Shown here: positions 11,331 to 64,000 of the stretch, piece after piece
Position numbering within the stretch: the stretch's first letter is position 1
Layout: each line of letters opens with the position of its first letter
Source: Balanoglossus misakiensis
Lineage: Eukaryota; Hemichordata
Length of the DNA stretch: 64,000 nt
NCBI GenBank assembly: GCA_040954595.2
Contig: CM082579.2
Location: forward strand, 12,400,001 to 12,464,000
Reading direction: 5' to 3'
Notes under the pieces: generated by a model
Databases searched by the model: none
Seen by the model: the letters and a program-made list of their open reading frames with translations, nothing else
What the model was told of the DNA's origin: nothing
Position numbers and translations under genes: made by a program

Positions 11331-14300
11331 TCACGCACGCATTTTTAAAGCAGGTGATTCAGTGCGTTGTCGGCCGATTTAATCTTTGAAATGTAAAACA
11401 ATGTAGCAGAACATTGCCTATTGAAGCAGCTGTAACTTTGCCGATTCAGCGTAGGATTGGATAAGCAGTTTCGCAGTCTTTGTCAACAGCAAGAAGGCCC
11501 CTCACGTAATGTAGTCTGAACTGCATGTAGTCTGAACCTCGCATATCACGTCATAAAGGGTCATACCATGTACAGTTGCGACAGAAGAGGCCAGCTACAC
11601 CATGCTAAGATCGATGACGAAACGCATTTATCACGCACAAACACAAAGTGAGTAATACTGCAACATCAGCTTGGTATTCCGAACTCGAATATTTTGAATA
11701 AAACTTCACACTGGCTGATCCGTTCCCCTTTATGTCGCCATTCAAATTCTTTCTCAACACCTCAAAACTCAAAGCTACACCCCCGCCAGTAAATGGTATG
11801 TATTCTTGACAGGTTGACGGACGGAAGTTGACTGAATTCTCAATACCAAAGACTCCTCGTAACACTTCTGAGCAAAAAACAAGCCCTCAATGAAAGCAGA
11901 CATTGCAAAAAGACAAGCAACTAACTATATACAAGACAAAAGAGGAGGCAGGGAGGGTGTAAAAGCAAACTGCTATGATAAAGTAAAAGCAGCAAGTCTT
12001 AGTAGTGGCTGCACTCTTGAATTGCTTTAAAAAGAGGAGCTTAAGGCTAAAATTCCCTGGTAACAAATGTTGGACGAACCATTGTCTGTGGAATAAACTA
12101 CCTTTCTCATGTAGCACAAACGCTTAACCATCTTTAGAGGCTTCCATGGAAAAGGACAAGGCAGGCAACACAGCTGTGACAGGACACAGAGGATGTTTAG
12201 GGATTGCAGGAAGAGGTACTCCTATCACGAGTCTGGATAGTCTGAATGCGGTTCAATCCAAGGTGATTCAGAACACCCTCCCAGTGGTAAACCACAACAG
12301 AATTGTGGGAAAGATGTTTGGCGCTATCTAAAGCCTTGACACAGGGGGCTAAAAACTTTGAACGTCTAAGGAGCCCCCCCCCAAAAAAAAAAAGAAAAAA
12401 AAACACACACACGCACAAAACAAACCAACAACAACTACAAGCAAGCAGGCTGCCCAGGACACTGAATCGAAAGCATTATTGAAATCTAACTGGCGATAAA
12501 CTGTAAGCAGCAAATGTTGTTTTGTGGGTAACTTCCCGGTTGCTGTTGTTCCTTTCTCGCCGACAATTCCCATTAAGACACGTTCCAGTTCGTGTCGTGG
12601 TGTGATCCAATATGGTTACATGCAAACCACTTTCTTACGACATGTTTCAATCATTTGCATTCAAATTCAGTGTGGGTGCAGTGCACTACGATGTAGAGAC
12701 CATGAATACATGTACTTCAAATTGTTAGAAACAGTGTCAGCACCCCTTCCAGACATGCATTGACTGATTCCACCTAAATATATTGCTCCAGCAAGGGTAA
12801 TGTCATTTGAAAATTACTCGTTTTTAATATTTGCAATCTGGGGTCCGCCAATGATGAATCCTGCGAGAGTCAAAACATTGGGTAAAATTAATGCTATAGT
12901 ATCTCTCGGATTTCTAAAATAAACTTTTAAAAGTATTATTTTTTACTTAGTAAACTCTAATACTTCATTTTGCCACATCAAAGCTTCAATGCCGATGGCA
13001 AACATCGACACACTTCGACTGTGTGTGGCACAAGATAATTTGTGCGTGATATCTAGCAACAATTGAAGCCATCGACCTCGCTTCCATTCTTGCGGGACAG
13101 ATTTTAATCCGGTGTTGTGATGCATGTGTTGTGATTTGATTCCTATCTTTGCCGACTTTTATGTGGTAACTGGTAGATAGAGGGCAGCAAGACATGTAAG
13201 GATGGTGATGACTTATTTATCCATGTAAATATATTTATATCCCTACATATACAACCGCGTGGCGGCGCTATAAAACACAATCTCGGGACTCTTCTGCCAA
13301 GGTCTCATTTCGCAGAGCAAAGAACTTGGCAAAGTATACACAAAGTCAATATTATGTACACCATTGCAAACAATGCGATTGTTATATACTTGGCATTACA
13401 TTTTCCACCACGGCAAACAAAGCGTCTCTACCTTTAATCACATTTCTAAGCTACTTTGATACAATATGTATTGGTTGGCAGGGTTCTCCCTGAACAAAAG
13501 GGAAAAGTATTGGGTTTATTTTTTTCTACATATTTTCAAGAATATATTTATATTTCTGTGAAAATCATCAAGACACAAATATATCATCAAGACACACAGA
13601 TATGTACACCTTGCCAAAACCATAGTACAATAAACATCAAGTTTTCATTTGTAACTTTCTCGCAGGTGAACAATGACCCCGAGGATGTTTACCAAAAGAA
13701 GAAATGAACACTTGCAAATTTCTCAGCAAACATTCTTATCCATCAAGGAAAGATTACATACATAGATTCTACGCACTGTTAAAGATGGGACATTTTAAAA
13801 GATGGCATTTGACCTCGCTTTATACATATACATACGCTTTATAATTTAAATAAACGACAATTTACATGTGAAGTTTCCTTGCATTTATGTTGTTTTATTT
13901 TTCAAATACATTCCGTAGATTAATATGAAAGAGGAGACTTGCCCTGTATATCATCTTCACATTTCATATATATTTTCGAGATTTTGTTTAACATTCCAAA
14001 ACAACGGGCTCCAGACCAGTACAAACTCCTGCAGCACAATTTCAGAAGATCTGTCATCTATAAGACATCCGATGTGTCAACAATGAAATTGTATAATCAT
14101 ATCTGCTTAGCAGTAATGGCCATGGTGTACTTATAATCAATTGCAAAAAAAATTATATTTATGATTTTTAGCTTAAGAGTGAAATTCCCTTTGTCAACAT
14201 CGTAAAAAATGTGAGATTAGCCAAAAAGTTGAGTTTTCCATTCATTGCTAACATGAATAATTGACGAAGCCTGGCAATATTATTTTTATAGTGGCCTGTG

Positions 14301-15377
14301 TCTATTCCAACCTCTAGCAGACCTCGATTATCATGTGGTTCTGTACGATGTACAGGTCACTATGTTTGCTAGGCTGAAAGATTCAGTCGTGTGCGGGCGC
14401 TCCGGCAATGCCTGGTTCCTTCTGGAAAGGGTCTTTTGGGACGAGCCGGAGCGCCCGCACACAACATAATCTTTCAGTCTATGCGTGTGCGTGCGAAAGT
14501 TCGGAAGGTGCAATGGGCACTGTCAGGTATTGAATACACGGTTTTCTGCACAGTGGTGCACGAGTGTCTCTTATGCCATCATGCAAGCTAGTGCCTTTCT
14601 TGCCAGTGTTTCATGCGCACATAAAAAAATTCATACTTCTGCATTGCAAATATGTTTGTGCTGTCACTGGTGGCGCCCTCACACTTCGTCAGGTTTTCGC
14701 GGGCATGGGTTTTTGAACGAGACCGTCAACATGTTGTTGCTACCCTTGAAAGTTTGATCAAACACTTGCGCGCGATTGCCACCTAGTTTACAGAGAACTC
14801 ATGGTACAAATAACGACTTCAACAATGTTGTATGTTTGCAGTCATTCTGGCGTGTAATTCTTTCACACATAAAATCTACACGGCTTGAAAGTATTTCTAA
14901 AATGTGCATGAATAGTAGCCGCAAAGACAAGCTCTATAAATGACAAGCATTGTGGCAACCGGACGGAAATACAATGGACGTATTTAACTGTAAATGAATT
15001 TGATTGGAATGTTGCGTGCATGAATATTCTCCAGTATGATAATTGGATGATTTTTTCTAAAGATTTCACATCTTAATTAGTTTCGAGTCGTACCAATGCT
15101 CCATGTATAATATTGGTATAATATTGGTTCAATCCCGGTATCTTTGTTTTCTAATGAACCTTTTACCTCGTCATTTTTCATTTATCTATATTATATTTCA
15201 TCACGTGTAAAAGCCTCATTCAAACTCTTCAGCAATTAATTACCCGGTTACAAAGTGATTTGAAAGTAAACATCGGGTTATTTGATAATTCTTATGGAAT
15301 TAGAAGTTCACTAATATCAGGCAAAGCAAAAGCTCACTTCCACGCACGAATAATAGTTCTATATCTACGATGATTCG
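11331..15377. other. Intergenic region between LINE and the 3' end of the giant gene
   Basis: No gene recognised on either strand. The region has A-rich and CA-rich tracts near 12380-12415 and a GC-rich hairpin at 14374-14478. Possible 3' UTR of the giant minus-strand gene would lie just left of 15378, but no clear polyadenylation context could be chosen. Confidence 0.5.
14374..14478. repeat. GC-rich hairpin (inverted repeat)
   Basis: Arms CTGAAAGATT...GTGTGCGGGCGCTCCGGC (14374-14405) and its complement GCCGGAGCGCCCGCACAC...AATCTTTCAG (14445-14478) flank a loop of about 40 bases. It is much more GC-rich than its surroundings. It is probably a short non-autonomous inverted-repeat element; no transcript function is implied by the sequence alone. 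Confidence 0.7.
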
Positions 15378-62880
<47,503 letters not shown>

Positions 62881-64000
62881 ATTTTAACAGATCTTATCTA
62901 AATAACCGATACATTGTGGTTGTCGCCGTCGCTTTACGGATGGGCTTTGCCAGCAGAATATTAATAGGCATCGTCAAGTTGTTTTATCACGATTGTGATA
63001 TGATCGGAATATGACTGTAGCAGTGTAATTATATTAAATGTTAGCCGTGGTGAATTTCGGATAGGGGCACAAAAGATAAGATAGGAATGGCTATAGTTTA
63101 GACACTCTAGGTATTTAATAAGTGGTCGTCGGGCTGCGCATGCTCGTGAGTCATGGAGGAAGGAGTGCTCTCAATAAGCGTGACAAAGATACGTTTGCAT
63201 GCAGCACACAATGATTGTACAAGTGAAAAGCTGTATAATTAATAGATTTATAGTGTTTTCTCAAATTGTAAACGAAAAAATACTTTTTAATATAGCAGCC
63301 TTAAACAGGAATTTAATTCGTGCTGGGGGGTCTTATCACATTACAATAATTGCAAAGTGGGTAAAAAGAGGTTTGAAGTGAGGGTATGATATTTACCTGT
63401 ATTTCAAGACTTCTCTCTATCAGAATGTCATGTTAGTCTTTGTAGTTACTATATAGAACTCGTTCGGTTGATATATATTTTTTTTCTCTTACAAAATGTC
63501 AGCCTGATTACACACTAATTGAAAGAAATACGCTATATTGAAAGGCTGTCGACCACATGATATTTAAATCACTCTGCTAGGTAGCAAAAACTATTTAAGG
63601 TTGTGAGATTTGCTAAGGGGCAACTTGCCGCTTGAAATGTATAATCCACAGTTATTTGTACATCTTAGTCTTTCTTTCTTCCTCATATATGTTGAAATAG
63701 TAAGGGCTTCTATTTGTAAACACTCTAAGTATTTAACGTGTATCACATTATTCACAGCTAAATTATACTAAAGTTTTCTCCACTGGAATCATCAGGGTGT
63801 GATAGCAAGCCGAATATTAATGATTCAAAATTCCACATTTGTTGACACAGACCTGCACTACATATTAGTCAAATAAGGGGCCCGTTTGGATTTGCAGAAG
63901 GAAAAGTCAATTGCCAGTTGTTCTGATTTGACAAAATGACAAAATACAATCTATGTCATTATTGCCTGTGATAATGTGATTATAATATTGTTATGTTGTT
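62881..64000. other. Upstream flank of the giant gene
   Basis: No coding exon on either strand. It may contain the promoter of the minus-strand gene, but no core element could be assigned with confidence. Confidence 0.4.

Overview
This window is eukaryotic, almost certainly invertebrate animal DNA: AT-rich, with GT-AG introns of a few hundred bases, very large multi-domain extracellular genes, long CATA and CA microsatellites, a non-LTR retrotransposon, a Penelope-like fragment and many inverted-repeat DNA transposons. The protein families (pentraxin, C-type lectin, EGF, long arrays of fibronectin-III-like modules) and the exon style fit an invertebrate deuterostome (hemichordate or cephalochordate). 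That placement is inference. Nothing looks prokaryotic.

Layout. (1) 1-4.4 kb, plus strand: two near-identical 597-bp pentraxin-domain exons (1089-1685 and 3803-4399), with a broken Penelope-like retroelement between them. (2) 6.3-11.3 kb, minus strand: a decayed CR1/L2-type LINE (ORF1, endonuclease, reverse transcriptase, 3' tail). A 1585-bp foldback element with a TTAA target duplication sits in its 3' UTR. (3) 11.3-15.4 kb: no gene recognised. (4) 15.4-62.9 kb, minus strand: one giant gene of about 57 exons. From the 5' end it encodes a signal peptide, a C-type lectin domain, EGF-like cysteine-rich exons and then a long series of FN3-like modules, with one 588-bp exon that looks like a carbohydrate-binding or galactose-binding-like insert. 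I rebuilt the exons from splice sites and reading-frame phase. Nearly all junctions agree, but there are three in-frame stop codons, each one C-to-T change from a sense codon, and two phase conflicts. The copy may be a decaying paralogue or contain sequence errors.

(5) The most striking part is 33.08-44.60 kb, inside one intron of the giant gene: an apparently complete, roughly 11.5-kb DNA transposon I cannot assign to a known superfamily. It has long divergent terminal inverted repeats (about 33121-33273 and 44369-44510) and a 15-bp perfect direct repeat just outside them. It carries two convergent genes. One is a plus-strand two-exon gene for a 286-residue protein with an acidic stretch and a HIRAN-like (DNA-end-binding) domain. 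The other is a minus-strand 13-exon gene for a protein of about 1,020 residues with an N-terminal Myb/SANT-like trihelix and candidate RNase-H-fold D, D, E residues. The host exons on either side still match in phase (phase 2), so the element can be spliced out as an intron. Its own introns hold further nested insertions.

(6) Four insertions in the window share TTAA target duplications (1585 bp; 619 bp; two copies of exactly 794 bp), which points to a recently active TTAA-specific (Kolobok- or piggyBac-like) machinery elsewhere in the genome. All calls are by eye; no database search was possible.
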